Made by a program: the position numbers and the translations under genes
DNA from: Cotesia glomerata
Taxonomy: Eukaryota; Arthropoda; Insecta; Hymenoptera; Braconidae
Length of the DNA: 64,000 bases
Assembly: GCF_020080835.1 (NCBI RefSeq)
Contig: NW_025402330.1
Span: forward strand, 124,001-188,000
Direction of reading: 5' to 3'
In this document: piece after piece, positions 1 to 11,983 of the stretch
Layout: every line of letters begins with the position of its first letter
How positions within the stretch are numbered: the first letter of the stretch is position 1
The notes under the pieces: model-generated
What the model was told of the DNA's origin: nothing
Databases searched by the model: none
What the model saw: the letters and a program-made list of their open reading frames with translations, nothing else

Positions 1-1236
1 ATCTGAGCTCGTATTCAAATCTTGGTAAAATTGATTAACTCAACGCTCTTATTAAAACCTTAAATTGATATTTGTGTATGGTGCCAACATATTGATAACT
101 CGTCTTTATGATTATAATTACAGTAATTTCAAATACTTAATTTAATAATAATTCTCGTATTACTTAATTAAACAGTTCAAATAAATTAAGAAGTTAAATT
201 TATGATAGTTATTAAGAGTCAAGTGTTCACAAATTTTAAACTGTGATATTTTATATAATAAACGAGAAAACCACGAATAAGTGTTTATAATTTCTTTTCA
301 ACACCCAGATCCGGTACAAATAAATATTTAATGTTAAGTTATTTTACAATATAGTTATATATGATTCATATATAATTATATATGATTTCCGTATAGCTAC
401 ACTGATATTGATAGAAGGATTTGTTTATATATATTTAATGAGCTTTATTAACTGTTAATAAGTGATTTTTTAACATCATGGAATTTAATATATATTTATT
501 ACCAGTTAATAAATTATTTATTAAATACGATTTATTAAATGTTAATAAATATTTGTTAACAAATATTTATTTAAAATCAAAAGCAAAAATAGCAATTTTC
601 TTTTGACATTTTTTATAACCCGACAACTGGGATACATAACTGTAACACATGATAATAATTCAAATCACTAAATAAATTAACGTTTAGAATATTTAAAAAT
701 TTTAAAGATAATTATGAGCTGTGATAGAATTCGATATGTTACAATAAATGTTATTATAATGTAATATAATTAATGCAAATGATTTATGAATTTTGTTTAT
801 AAGCAATCTTCATAACATATGACATTGCAAGTGAAACAAATTCACTCAACAAAATATTTATTAAATATAATCATTAAAAAATGCTGCATCTAGTTATATA
901 TTATTATATATTAATAAATGTAAATAGAACGGCCGAGACTCTTGCTCCAAAAATTTAAATATCTCGATAGAAGTAAATTTTCACTAACATTTTGATTGAT
1001 TAACATGTCAAATGGGAAGATCAAATAATATTGAATCATTTTTTTTCATTCCATATGTATAATTGCACGCTAAAATAATATAAAATGGGTATCAAATATT
1101 TTCGAGAAAAATTTTCTCAAGGTGAGAAAATTTTTTTCTCAACTGAAGTAAGTGGCGCTGCTTTCCTAAAGTATCTAAAAATCTTGATCAAATACAAAAA
1201 TTTATTGTAACAAGTATTTATGATCATTTGAATTAA
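1..1236. other. AT-rich DNA, no gene seen
   Basis: Very AT-rich sequence with short runs such as TATATA and TTAATAAAT. No open frame here looks like a protein. A local inverted repeat of the form GAGAAAA...TTTTCTC occurs at about 1100-1140. I see no RNA gene or promoter that can be supported. Confidence 0.7.
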
Positions 1237-1477
1237 CAGGCGAGACCATCTTTGTCTCGCTTTGCTCTCACGGAGTTCAACGAAACTATCTCTGTCGCAC
1301 TCCCAACAGCAGAGCAATTGCAGTTTCGATTGGTTTCACGAAACGAATGAAATTTTTGAAAAAAACACTTTGTGGTGAAATAGTTTATTAAATTATCTAT
1401 TATCTCTAAAAACGTTTTTTCAAAATTTCCATTTATTTCGCTAAACCGATTGAAACTGCAATCACTGGTCTCGCCTG
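1237..1477. mobile_element. Short MITE with TTAA target duplication
   Basis: The ends are perfect 12-bp inverted repeats, CAGGCGAGACCA at 1237-1248 and its complement at 1466-1477. TTAA lies directly outside both ends (1233-1236 and 1478-1481). TTAA duplication is typical of piggyBac and Kolobok elements. A second inner inverted pair based on TTGCAGTTTCGATTGGTTT spans about 1318-1460, so the element can fold into nested hairpins. It is non-coding and 241 bp long, so it would have been moved by a transposase encoded elsewhere. Confidence 0.75.
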
Positions 1478-1481
1478 TTAA

Positions 1482-2180
1482 GAAAAAATGACTTCCACCA
1501 AGAATAGAATTTCAAGAATAATTTTTACTTCGGCCAATACAACTTCGGCCTTCCTTCAGGCACCCGAAAATTTTCTTGAGCCAAGAATTTTGTTCTCCAG
1601 TTAAGAAATTTTTTATTTTTTATTTTTTATTTTGAATTTTGAATTTTTTATTTTTTATATCATGAATAATTTAATTGTAGTTAATAAAAATTTATGAAGA
1701 GGCTAATATTAACGGACTTGAGGGTTCAAAATCGGAACTATGGGACTACAGGGCTCTCAGTCGGATCTATTTTGAACTAAAGGGTTCTATATAGGCTCTA
1801 AATTTCGACTCGGGTAGACCTAGATAACTCAGATCTGATCATATATAGACTTATATAAAGTATACATACAATATATTAGTCTATATGTGATTATATATAT
1901 TTTATATAAAAATTTAAATATAATCATATATAATTCTATATATTCAATATATAATCATATATAAATATATATGATTAGGCAAATTCATTTTTTCCCGGGT
2001 AAAAGCGAAATTAAAAATAAATTTTATTCATGTAGTTATTTTAAAAATGAAAAAAAAAAAAGAAATTTCACAATGTTATTAAAATGGAAAAGGAGGGTCT
2101 CCTTGCGCCAACTCAATTTTTAAGATATTAATAAGCTTAAACTTTAGGAGAATTTTTTTTTATATTGAAAAAACTTTTAA
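1482..2180. other. AT-rich spacer, no gene seen
   Basis: Holds a degenerate TTTTTATTT-type low-complexity tract near 1611-1660 and a TATATA-rich stretch near 1840-1975. No coding region or RNA gene can be supported. Confidence 0.65.
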
Positions 2181-2438
2181 GATATCGATACTGCCATTCT
2201 AATCCGTCGTATCCAACATTTAGAAAATTTTACAGCAGACGGTAAAAAAGATTCATTTTTAACATTGATTAAATGGGATTCGACTGACGAAAATATTTAT
2301 TTAAAAATAGTTATTAAACTATTTGACCGTTAAAATTTTAATACGCCTTGCATAATATTGTTATGATTCCATTTTTCAAAAAAAGTCAATTTGTCAAATT
2401 TTGTGGGATACGACGCATTAGAATGGCAGCATCGACAT
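2181..2438. mobile_element. Hairpin MITE-like element
   Basis: Two inverted arms of about 33 bp face each other: 2181-2214 and 2406-2438, both carrying the core CTGCCATTCTAAT followed by CGTCGTATCC, with only a few mismatches. About 190 bp of AT-rich, non-coding DNA separates them. The target duplication is unclear, so the class is not assigned. Confidence 0.6.
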
Positions 2439-2499
2439 GTGTAATCGAAAAAAAAAAAAAAAAAAAAAGTTATTTTGACATAGTCTAATATACTTACAT

Positions 2500-2770
2500 T
2501 GTGGTATTGAGAAGGATTCAAAAAAATTCACAAGCTTGAATTCATATTAATTAATTTCAAGTCAACGCATAATTGGAAATGTGGAACTTTTTTGGTTTTG
2601 AGAAGGATTCAGAAAAATTGAAAACTGTCAATTCATTTGAATCTTTTTCAATCCTACTCGTAACCCGCAAATGCGGAACTTTTTTGTTATTGAAGAAGGT
2701 TCAAAAAGATTAAAAATATCAATTCATTTGAATCTTTTTCAATTCTTTAGGAATTCAAAAATTTTTATAT
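2500..2770. repeat. Degenerate tandem repeat, about 105-bp unit
   Basis: About two and a half units share the order TTGAGAAGGATTCA, then CAATTCATTTGAATCTTTTTC, then GCGGAACTTTTTT. The last unit ends close to the N gap. It is non-coding. Confidence 0.55.
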
Positions 2771-2815
2771 TATTTTTAGTGTAAACTCGTGATTGATTTG
2801 GAATAAATTCAACGT

Positions 2816-2915
2816 NNNNNNNNNNNNNNNNNNNNNNNNNNNNNNNNNNNNNNNNNNNNNNNNNNNNNNNNNNNNNNNNNNNNNNNNNNNNNNNNNNNNN
2901 NNNNNNNNNNNNNNN
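2816..2915. other. Assembly gap (100 N)
   Basis: Exactly 100 N, the usual placeholder for a gap of unknown size. It cuts the envelope-like frame on its right. The DNA on its left is unrelated AT-rich repeat, so the true distance and the element's missing 3' end cannot be judged. Confidence 0.95.
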
Positions 2916-3066
2916 TAACTATTTGCCATTCTTCTCGTATTAGGTGTATTTTCTTAAACGGATCATACAGTAGACCTGGATTTGTTTCTATTGATTTTAT
3001 TTGGACTTCCCCTGAGCCCCAGGCCAGGTGTACGAGCCCCAGGAAGGTGAGTAGTACGATGTTCAT
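2916..3066 (-). pseudogene. env: Errantivirus-type envelope (env) start, cut by gap
   Basis: Fifty codons are readable from an ATG at 3066 to the N gap. The first 17 or so residues are hydrophobic (MNIVLLTFLGLVHLAWG) and fit a signal peptide. They are followed by NPGLLYD and EEWQIV. An NPG...W..V arrangement near the mature N-terminus occurs in insect errantivirus Env and the related baculovirus F-type fusion proteins; this link is from family knowledge, not a search. The ATG lies 39 bases past the end of the pol frame (3106), the position expected for env in a gag-pol-env element. The furin site, fusion peptide and membrane anchor are not present in the window, so function cannot be judged. 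Confidence 0.6.
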
Positions 3067-3105
3067 GTCGGATTGATTTTCTGAAACAAACGACTTGGTT
3101 TCTTT

Positions 3106-4509
3106 TTAGTCAACTTTTTTGCAGGTGGCTGATTTAGCCTTATTCGGGTGAAGTAATTTTCGTTTCCCATTTTCTTTTTCGATAATTAAATTTCCCATTT
3201 CGTTTATTTCAGCTATTTTGTACGGTCCGGTGTAATAAAGGTCTAATTTGTTTTTTCTCGGTTCTTTCAGCGTGTACACGAGATCTCCTACGTTAAATTT
3301 TGCCGGATGAATATGTTTGTCGAATCGTACTTTTGATTCGTGTTTTGCTCTAGTTAGGTTTTCTGCGGATATTTTCTAAATTTCAGATGTTCTACTAATT
3401 AAATCTGCTAAATAATCGTTATATGATTCTATTTTACAGAAATCCGGAAATTGAGTCGGGCTACGAGCTTTTCTTCCGTACAAGATTTCGTAAGGTGTAA
3501 ATTTCGTGGCTGTATGAACGGTTGTATTATAATTTAGCATTGCCATAGGGATATACCGATCCCAGTTACTAAATTTATCTACATAGGCCCGGAGGTAATC
3601 GACTAAAGGCTGATGAGATCTCTCTAAAGCTCCGTTCGATTGAGGGTAATAAGAAGAAGTTGTTATTCTTTGGATTTTCAGTGCTTTAGCTAGCTGTTGA
3701 ATTAATTTACTAGTAAACGAGGTGCCTTTATCGGATAGAATTACACGGGGGCACCCGTAAAGAGCGATATAATGATTTAATAAGGCATCGGCAACAGTCA
3801 CTGCTCTGATATCAGGGAGAGGGACTGCTGCTGCTGCTTTAGAAAAATTATCCTGGATTGTCAGGATGTGTACATTTCCATCAGGGGTCATAGGTAGGGG
3901 TCCTACTGTGTCTATGCTAATTTTTTCGAAAGGTTCAAAAGGTGTATCTGTGATGGACATAGGCTGTTTTGTTTTTATTCGCGTGAGTTTATTTTTCTGG
4001 CATATTTCGCAGGCTCGGATGTAATTATAAATTGTGTCTTTCATTCCTGGCCAGTAGTATCTCTCGCGAATACGCCAATATGTCTTTACTACACCTTTAT
4101 GGCCTCCTATTAAGCTATTATGATTTTCTTCGATTATTTTTGCTCGAAGGGATTCTTCCGGTACTACAACGTTGCCTTTGCATAACGTGATTGTTATTGG
4201 ACAGTCTCTTAATTCAAGTAATAAATATGCCTGAATATCTAAGTCATCGAATTCGCCCCCCTGTTTTGCACAGTGAAGCAAGTGAACATCATGTATGTGC
4301 ATCAAATGTCGGAGATTTCTTAATCCTTCGATTAAGTCGTCTGGATCTAATTTTTCAAAATGTTTTGTTTTGATAAATACCGTGAAAATTTTGCAACGAC
4401 CTAACTTGGTGACGAATACGTCTCCCTTAGAGGGTTTCGAGGCGTGAAGATCGTCGGCATTTATAAATTTTAAGTCTTGGAGTAACTTTGCTACGGGTTT
4501 TATTATCTC
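3106..4509 (-). pseudogene. pol: Ty3/gypsy integrase (3' part of pol)
   Basis: Retroviral-type integrase that would join element cDNA to host DNA. In order the frame shows: the H-H-C-C zinc site (HNSLIGGH ... CEICQKNK), then the catalytic D-D-E core with D in SIDTVGPLPM, D in LSDKGTSF and E in QSNGALERSH, and finally a GPY/F-like module (YYTGPYKIAEIN). The frame continues upstream without shift into the spacer ORF. Two in-frame stops interrupt it: TGA at 4510-4512 and TAG at 3376-3378. After the TAG it reads on for 90 codons to a TAA at 3106-3108, so the GPY module is separated from the core by a stop. All three catalytic acids are present, so decay is recent or mild. It belongs to the gypsy/17.6/297-like group by motif style and by the env that follows. 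Confidence 0.85.
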
Positions 4510-6132
4510 TCAATCAGTTGCTAGAAAGTGTACTAAGTGATCTCGGGCATAAGTGAGCCCATCACGGCTGATTGAAAATTTAATTTTTATTTCAGCGCTT
4601 TTTGGTGGTACATTTTCGTCGGAACTCGAGGGTGAAGCTATTTTTGGCCGATGATGTCTTTCTGCGAAGATATCTTCCGCTTCTTCGAATGTTGGAGGGT
4701 CGTAGGCGACAAAGGGTGGACCGAATCGGCGGTTCCGTACGTCATCCCCCACTGAAATGTTCCCGCTTTTAGTTGGTCTATCGTTGGGTTTATCTGGATC
4801 CCTAGAATTTTCTGAATTATTGCGCGATTTATTTTTATTATTATTATTTTGTGAATTTATTAATTTAGTAGTATTTGATGGTTTTTCGTTCGACCGTCTC
4901 CGTTCCGGTTCGATAAGGGTGTTATCGGGGTCGGACGATTCGGTTTCGGCCGTTTCATTTATTCCCTTACCGTTTTCGTCTACGATTTGGCCGCTCGCGT
5001 GGTCGTAACGTATACCCATGGCCGCTAGTTCGTTAGGAATGAGGACTCTTCCGAAGATTGGAGTTCGGGGTTCTGGACCGTCTCCTAAATATCCGATGAA
5101 CCGAGATCGATTTACGTTCTGAGGGGTTAAATTATTTTTGTTTCTTGTATCTATGTCGTCGACAGAAGTCGAAGGTTTTAAGATGATGGGAGGCTCCGTT
5201 TCACTGTGATCTTCGATTCTTTCGGATTCTTCTGGACTGATATTGCTGCTTGATCCTTCTTCGAACTGGTCGCTGTTATCTCTCAGACATTCGTCGACGT
5301 TAATTTTGGGTATTATATCATCATTTAACGAGTCTTCTTCACTTCGCCAGAGAGTTGGGTGTTTGTCTAAGGACTCATGAATTGTTTTTGCGGTCTCCGA
5401 GCTCGTCCGTTTTATTTCGGCATACTCTTGGGAAGTGTAATTAGATATTGCTTCTTCTCTACGGATTCTTTCTAGTGCTCTCTCTGTGTAGACATTTTCC
5501 GTTGGAGGTCGTCTTTTGAGAAGTTCATCAAACATTTTTACTAGTTCTTGAGTTTTTCGCCGTTGTTTTTGTGGAACAATCTTATCGTTGTTCTTTTCGG
5601 CTTCATCTTCCTTCTCTGCTTCGTCGTCCCCCTCTTGGCCAATGTCTGGAGTCAGATTACTTGTGGATGGTCCTGGTGTGGAAGCTGGTAGGAAGACTTC
5701 GTCGTCCCCCTGTTCTTCATTTCCGGTTTCCTGTGTCTTTTCCAGGTCTTCTGAAGTTATATCAAGGTTGCTTTTTTCGTAATAATTTATTTTCGGTGGG
5801 ACTCGCGTTTTTCCCATCTCCCTTTCCCTAAGACGAGAGGCAATAGTCTCTCTTACTTCAGGAGCGCTGCTGACTCTTGGTCTATTTTTAGATTTCGGAG
5901 GGCGACCAGGGCGTTTGACCGCTCGAATCGCCTCCGACTCAGAGAGTTTCTTACCCGATCCTTTTGGTTTCGGTATAGCAGAAATCGGTAGCGCTAGAGG
6001 ATTGTTTTCGATGATATCGTTTACCGGATGTTCTCGTGGTTTATGGCGTCTATCCGGGTTATACGAGAGCCCTTCTGCGTATTGTTCCGTGATTTTATGA
6101 TGGACTACGACGTTAAATTTGTATCTATCTTG
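4510..6132 (-). pseudogene. RNase H tail plus unusually long acidic pol spacer
   Basis: The open frame starts after TAA at 6133-6135 and runs to TGA at 4510-4512, in the same frame as the integrase. Its first residues (YKFNVVVHH...YAEGLSYNP) resemble the degenerate end of a gypsy RNase H domain, where ADALSRNP is usual. After this come about 500 residues rich in S, E, D, N and P with no recognised domain, including an acidic DDEAEKEDEAEK run and an asparagine/lysine run. Near 5900 it holds KRPGRPPKSK, similar to an AT-hook, though the first arginine of the RGRP core is proline. Gypsy elements usually have a far shorter link between RNase H and integrase. The upstream edge abuts Repeat A flanking DNA, so the gag, protease and RT portions are lost. 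Confidence 0.6.
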
Positions 6133-6387
6133 TTATCTCCGGGAAGATGAAAAACATCGTGATTGTTTCGAATGAGAGTCTGGACCAAAGAGCGCCGAAC
6201 AGTGACTCCATATGGGCAATAAGGAGCATTGTATCCCTACGCTAAGAAAATCGAAGATTTTCAAAAATCGGGAAGTTATTGTTTTCACCCCGTTTTGCAA
6301 AAATCGAGTTTTCATCAGATCTCGACGTTTTGAGGTCATAGGAAGCTTCTCTGACCACCCTCGCAATATTGTCACTATGTCTGTATG

Positions 6388-6506
<119 letters not shown>

Positions 6507-6815
6507 ATGACTATGTGACTTGCTTATAACTTTTGAACGACTGAACCGATCGGAATCTACTAAACGGCGTTCTAAAGAGTTCCCTTAAACTCAGATTTCC
6601 TGTGAATTTGAACTAATTCGGACCAATAGATTTTGAGAAATTTTGAATAATCTCAAAAAAAATAAGAACAAAATTTTTTTTGAAAGTGGTTTTTTTGGAA
6701 TAACTTTTAAACGGCTTTATTGATCAAATTTAAGAACTAATCCGCCCTTGAGCTTGAAAAACCACGCCGATCATCGCTAATCCGGTCAAAATCGGTTGAT
6801 TCGTTCGAGAGATAT

Positions 6816-7161
6816 ATGCCATAAGTGTTATGGCTCAAACATGTCTTACGGCTGTACAATCCCGCATGGGCCCCGCTGGTAACTGGTCGGGTTGTCATTA
6901 TATTACCGATCAGGCTAACGCAGTCGTTGAATGGGTTGATATAGTTAACTGAGTACGATGACAGATTGACATTAAATTCAACCCAATTCACATCTGTCCT
7001 ATGATAGCGTAAATGCTTGAGGGCAGGGTTTTTCCTTGCCAGCAAACTTGGCTGTGTATTTCCTATGTAGGGGTAGGACAGATATACGTGCGTGTATAGC
7101 TCTTTTGAGCCTAGGAAACGGCCTCTTCGGAGGTAGGCGAAAGCCTCGCCATATATTCTTC
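6816..7161 (+). mobile_element. LINE 3' fragment with 12-bp target duplication
   Basis: This 346-bp insert lies in Repeat A between perfect copies of TTCGAGAGATAT (6804-6815 and 7162-7173). That is typical of target-primed insertion with 5' truncation. Its last 100 bases match, with substitutions, the 3' end of the LINE piece at 39263-40064. They hold GGCCTCTTCGGAGGTAGGCG followed by AAAGCCTCGCC, which can fold, and end ATATATTCTTC with no poly(A). No reading frame is supported here. Confidence 0.75.
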
Positions 7162-8107
7162 TTCGAGAGATATCGTGAACGAAAGAAAACCGAAAAAAGT
7201 GTTTTTTTGACATAACTTCGTCATTTCTGCTCGGATTGTTTTTGACGATATAAAATAATTTTTAGAGCTTAAGAAACCGCGTCGATCGCTGCCAAGAACG
7301 TAGAAATCGGTCGATTGATTTGAGAGATATTCTCGATAAAATATTTGGAAACAAGTGTTTTTTCAACATAACTCCGACAGTTTTTGGAATAACTTTTAAA
7401 CAGATGGACTAATCAATTTAAAAACTAATCAGCTATTAGCAAAAAAAATTACGTCGATCGCCGTCAAGCCGGTCAAAATTGGTCAATTCGTTCAAGAGAT
7501 ATCATGAACAAAAGCAAACCGAAAAAAGTGTTTTTTTTTAGAATTATTCCAAATTTCCTAGTTTTATCAATTCAAACTCGAAGATTCTTCATGAAACTAA
7601 AAAAATTGCGTCAAATGTTGTGAACCGCGTGAAAATCGGTTGGTTCATTCAAAAATTAGTGCAGTTTGAAAATTAAAAAAATATTGTTCTATGAAACTGC
7701 TATCAGACTTTTGAGCTCGAAGAGCTCGAAGAAGCATAGAAAAGCTACCTCTTCAAGCTCGGAGAGCTCAAAATAACTCATACCTTGTATTTTTGAGCTA
7801 GGAGAGCTCAAAAACATCATTAGTGCAGTTTTATGCACCTAGGAATGGAATTAGCGGGAAGTTGCACGGATGGCCTTCAGGGTCTACCGTTTTTCTAATT
7901 TTTTTATTTTATTTCATATTTTTAACTTCCTGCAAAGAAAATTAAAAATTTTCAAAAATCGGGAAGTTATTGGTTTCACCCCGTTTTGCGAAAATCTAGT
8001 TTTCATCAGATCTCGACGTTTCAAGGTCACAGGAAGCTTCCCTGACTATTCCCGCGATGGTGTCCGTGCGGCTGTATTTATGTAAGCGTGTGTGTGTGTG
8101 TGTGTGC

Positions 8108-8149
<42 letters not shown>

Positions 8150-8712
8150 TAGGGTGGGTCAAAAAAATCGAATAATTTTTTTTTGACTTTATACTCTGAA
8201 AAATAGGTTCGTAGACACCTAAAAAGAATTCTCTCCAAGTATGAGCTCTTAATTATAACGGGAAGGTCCTCCGCTTTGCGGGTTTCTATTTTTTTCGAAT
8301 AATCAGATAAAAAAATTTATATCTCGCTTCCAACTGCTTGGAAAAATATTCCGTGGCATAGACTTTGTAAGAAATTGAACGCTCTACAAAAAGGTCTCTT
8401 ATGATTTTTCAAAAACCGAACCGATTAAAAGATATTTCTAGTTGAAGTTTGGCTATTTTAAGGAAAATATTCGTTTTTATTATGAATTTTATAAGTCGAT
8501 GAAAAAAAATTATTTCGGATTGCGGAACTCATGATTTTGTAGGAAATTTACTGCTCTACAAAAATGGTCTCTTATGATTTTTTGATTAAGTGAAGCCGTT
8601 ACGAGATATTCATCGTCAAACATTAACGAATATCAATATTTCCAGTTTTTGATCAATAATTCGATAAATTTTAATTTAAACTATGAGTTTCAGGAAAATT
8701 TACATAAATTTG
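8150..8712 (+). repeat. Left terminal inverted repeat of transposon 1
   Basis: Pairs with 11984-12546. It contains two copies of GCTCTACAAAAANGGTCT (8381-8397 and 8553-8570), each followed by TCTTATGATTTTT. A matching motif is also present in transposon 2, so it may be a transposase-binding site (inference). Confidence 0.8.
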
Positions 8713-8998
8713 AGTTTCGATCGATAAAGAAATGTTATAAACAATTTTTTTAATATTGTTTTCAGTCTTGAGCTTGTTTGATTGCATTAAAACAAGAAAT
8801 TCGAGCATTTTTTTCGACATATAGCCGATGATTAGTTTAATTTGAAGTGAATGACATATTTCTTTGTCAAATTTAATATGAAAAGTATTGAATCAAGTGA
8901 GAAGCAACCAGTATTTAACTTTTTTATAGATAAATTTTTTATTGAATTATCAATTGCAATATAATTGTCTATATTTTTAACATAACAGTACGCTATTA

Positions 8999-11420
8999 CT
9001 ATAAATAATTTCTTTTATTACAATTTGGGAATGTTTTTTGATGTTCTTTGACAACTTGCAATAAGTACTGGAATTGTTCTTCATTTTTTGTCAAGCATTG
9101 ATTATATTCACTGACTAATGCAACAGCTCGCTCTGCTGAATCATTGACAACTTTTAGTTGTTGAAAGTATTCTTTATTTTCGAGATAACTCTCATTAGTA
9201 GGCCATAATTCAACATCGACATCAAGAAAGTCATACGGTAGATCGAAGATTTTGAAAAGATTTAATGACTTTTAGACACAAAGTCACTCAGAGTTCTCTG
9301 CGCCAATGAATTTAAATCTTTTTTAGCAATTACAAATCTTTTAGCTTTAGAATCTGTACCTTCACGAGTATTAACAGCTTCAACAATACTTTTTTTTACT
9401 TCTAATGGAACGCCATCGTCAAACAGTGATAAAATGGCAAGTTCATCGCTCAAATACCATAAGTGCGAAATCATTTTTTCACACGTAGCTGAAGAAATCA
9501 AAGGATTGATATGCTTGTACTCCAATAAATTTTTCATAAACTGCAAGTCATGATAAGCAGCAGTTGTTGCAGAAGTTGATGAAAACCAAGCTTTTAAATA
9601 CAATGTGACTATAAAAATACAGAAATGACGAAGACCATGCAATTCTTTCTGAGAGAGTTTGAATTCATCTCTGAATAGATACATTTTCAAACTATAAATG
9701 GCCTTAGCCATCCATCTAGCATGATGAACAGCACCAGGACGTTTGAAAGAAATCTTTTCTTGAGGCATTTCTCCAAGGAAATTTTTATAATTTAAATCAC
9801 AGTTAAATCATACCTGTAAAGATTTCGTAATAAAACTAGAGATTTCATCTTTTTATTCGAAATGATATCAGCAACAACAGCATCTTCAACACCAGATTTA
9901 TAATTAGTTATATCTATATCATTCCAAAATTTTTAAACCTTCCAAACATCTGTACATTTGGCCCAGATGACACAGGCCAAAAATACTTCAAATGCGCCTT
10001 AATACGATCTCAAAAATGTGATGACGACATGATAACCAGATCAACTCTCTTCCCAAAATCTTTTCAATTTCCTTACATGTACCGTTGTGAATTCCTGTAG
10101 AACAATAATAGATGACTATCGTTAAATTTAGTATTTAAGAAAAATCAATGGTTATATTTCAAATCCAAACGAGTAAACGATTAATACATTTTGATAGTAA
10201 AATTCAGTAAGAAATAGAAATTAAACTAGAATGACAACAATAAAATATTTTTTGTAATTGATTGATTACCTGTATTAACAGCCGTAGTGTCAAAACACAT
10301 CGCCTTGACATACTTAATAATACCCCATTCACTCAATGTTGATAAAATGGCGGATGTTTGATTAACTGCCGTCCCAGAATTCATTTTGGAACTCCAAGTA
10401 ATTGTTCAGTACCATACGCAGTTAAAAAACCGGTAGTCGTTCCACAGATTTGGATTCAATTAGATCATTCAGCATTTTACCATCCCAATGCACTACGTAT
10501 TTATCGTGTGTTTTAAAATGGTTTTTTACTCCTTGAGCAATGTCTTTTCTTTGAACCATACGAGCTCGTTGGATGGACCTATAGCTGAGCGTTGTATCTT
10601 CAATTTTTATACCAACAGCTGATAAAACCGGAGCAATAATGAACATCGCGTTTCTACTGCTGATATTAGCTCTGTCAAGTGCAGAAACGACTTCAGGAGT
10701 TAAGACATTTATTTTTGCTCGTTTTGTCGGAATTGGGGGTTCATACTCCAAATCAGATCCAGAATTTGTAGTTCCACTTAATGTATGCGTCGAGAATGAT
10801 TCTGATTTTCCACTTAAAACAATCCCATGACTGGTAGACGGTTGATTCAAGTCTGTAATAAGAGTTTATTTTTAAATTAAACAGACAAAATTTCCAGCAC
10901 TTATTCATTATGATGAGAAGCAATTAAACATGAGTACCAGAAACCGTCGAGCCAAATGTCATACGTAGGAATACTGATATTTATAATGCAAGTAAAGTAT
11001 AAAAATGATATTCTCATTGTTTATAATAAATATAAAGGAAGTTATACACTCCTACCTGAATTTATAACAATTATTTATCTCAGATACTTACTGCTTTCAT
11101 CTATTTCCATCATATCTGTAGTTGAGTTTGACGCAGGTACAATATTCGAAAGAATCTCTTTGTGTGTACAGAATTTTTGATCCAAATACAACTTCCTAAT
11201 GTTATCATCCACCCCTTTTAGGGAATTTTTACCACAATGTCGAATAATTGTTCAAGATCAGTCTGAAACTCCTTTTCCTTTACCTTATCACTTTTCTGAT
11301 TAAAATCTTTTTGTAATTTCAACCACTCACTATGAAAACGGAGAATTTTTTTGACTACATTAGAAGCTCCACTCGTAGGGATCTGATTTATTTTCCACAA
11401 TTCAATAACCTTGTCAGCTG
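8999..11420 (-). pseudogene. Transposase of transposon 1 (C-x2-H type), frameshifted
   Basis: Multi-exon transposase remnant. N-terminal part at 11400-11110 (WKINQIPTSGASNVVKKIL, EKEFQTDLEQLFDIVV). Central part 10850-10270 has YVVHWDGKML, then LLGVPKMNSG and CFDTTAVNTG, each apparently carrying a conserved acidic residue. A GT donor at 10269-10268 and an AG acceptor at 10096-10095 bound a 175-bp intron. The next exon gives LIWLSCRHHIFEIVLRR, a C-x2-H motif as in hAT- and P-type transposases. The last part (9768-8999) has KRPGAVHHARWMAKAIYSL and ERAVALVSEYNQCLTKNEEQ. Single-base frameshifts occur near 11222, 10424, 10390, about 9990 and 9264, many in homopolymers. Similar proteins are known to me only as uncharacterised insect and cnidarian sequences; the superfamily is not settled. 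Confidence 0.7.
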
Positions 11421-11983
11421 AATTTTTGCACTTTTGTTTGATTGAAAACTTTAAAACTTTTAAGTTGATAGAAAAACACTCTCATAACCTCTTTTCACTT
11501 TTGGTAACTTACGTTCAGTGAGTTTTGCACAGGTATACCGATTAAACGTATTTCTTTATTCATTGTAGAATTATTGATAATAAATGAATTTATATGATGA
11601 GAAAATGACTTATTTCGAAAAAATTGTTATTATCATGTATACGAAATGATGAGTTTTGGAGCACTGAAAATGTACTGATAAAAAAGTAGACAACGAAGAT
11701 AGTTAAGAAAAACAACATAGGTGGCGCTAGCGTTAGAGTACCAACAGAAGAAGTAATGTAATTCAGAACAAAAAGCCTCTCTCACAAAAAAATTTATGTA
11801 TAATTGGTAGAATAAAATTTGAAAATACATACTAAACAACCGTAATAATATGAAATGCCAATGCAATTGACATTTTAAATTATTACAAATAAAGCTTACA
11901 AAAAATATCATTAGAACAAAAACTTCTTAGTGAATTTTTGAACAAATAACTCCTGTAGGAGTGACTTTTATGATAGAAATTTA

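Noticed and set aside
4757..6100. Plus-strand ORFs over the pol spacer
   Set aside because: Shadow frames of the long minus-strand frame, rich in Ser/Leu as expected for antisense of acidic coding.
6737..7213. ORF with YLRRGRFLGSK shared with 39238-39429
   Set aside because: It is the antisense of the LINE 3' terminal hairpin; the likeness comes from the shared DNA, and neither frame goes beyond the repeat.
7870..8085. 71-residue ORF at the junction of two Repeat A copies
   Set aside because: Crosses the border of two repeats; composition is that of the repeat, not of a protein.
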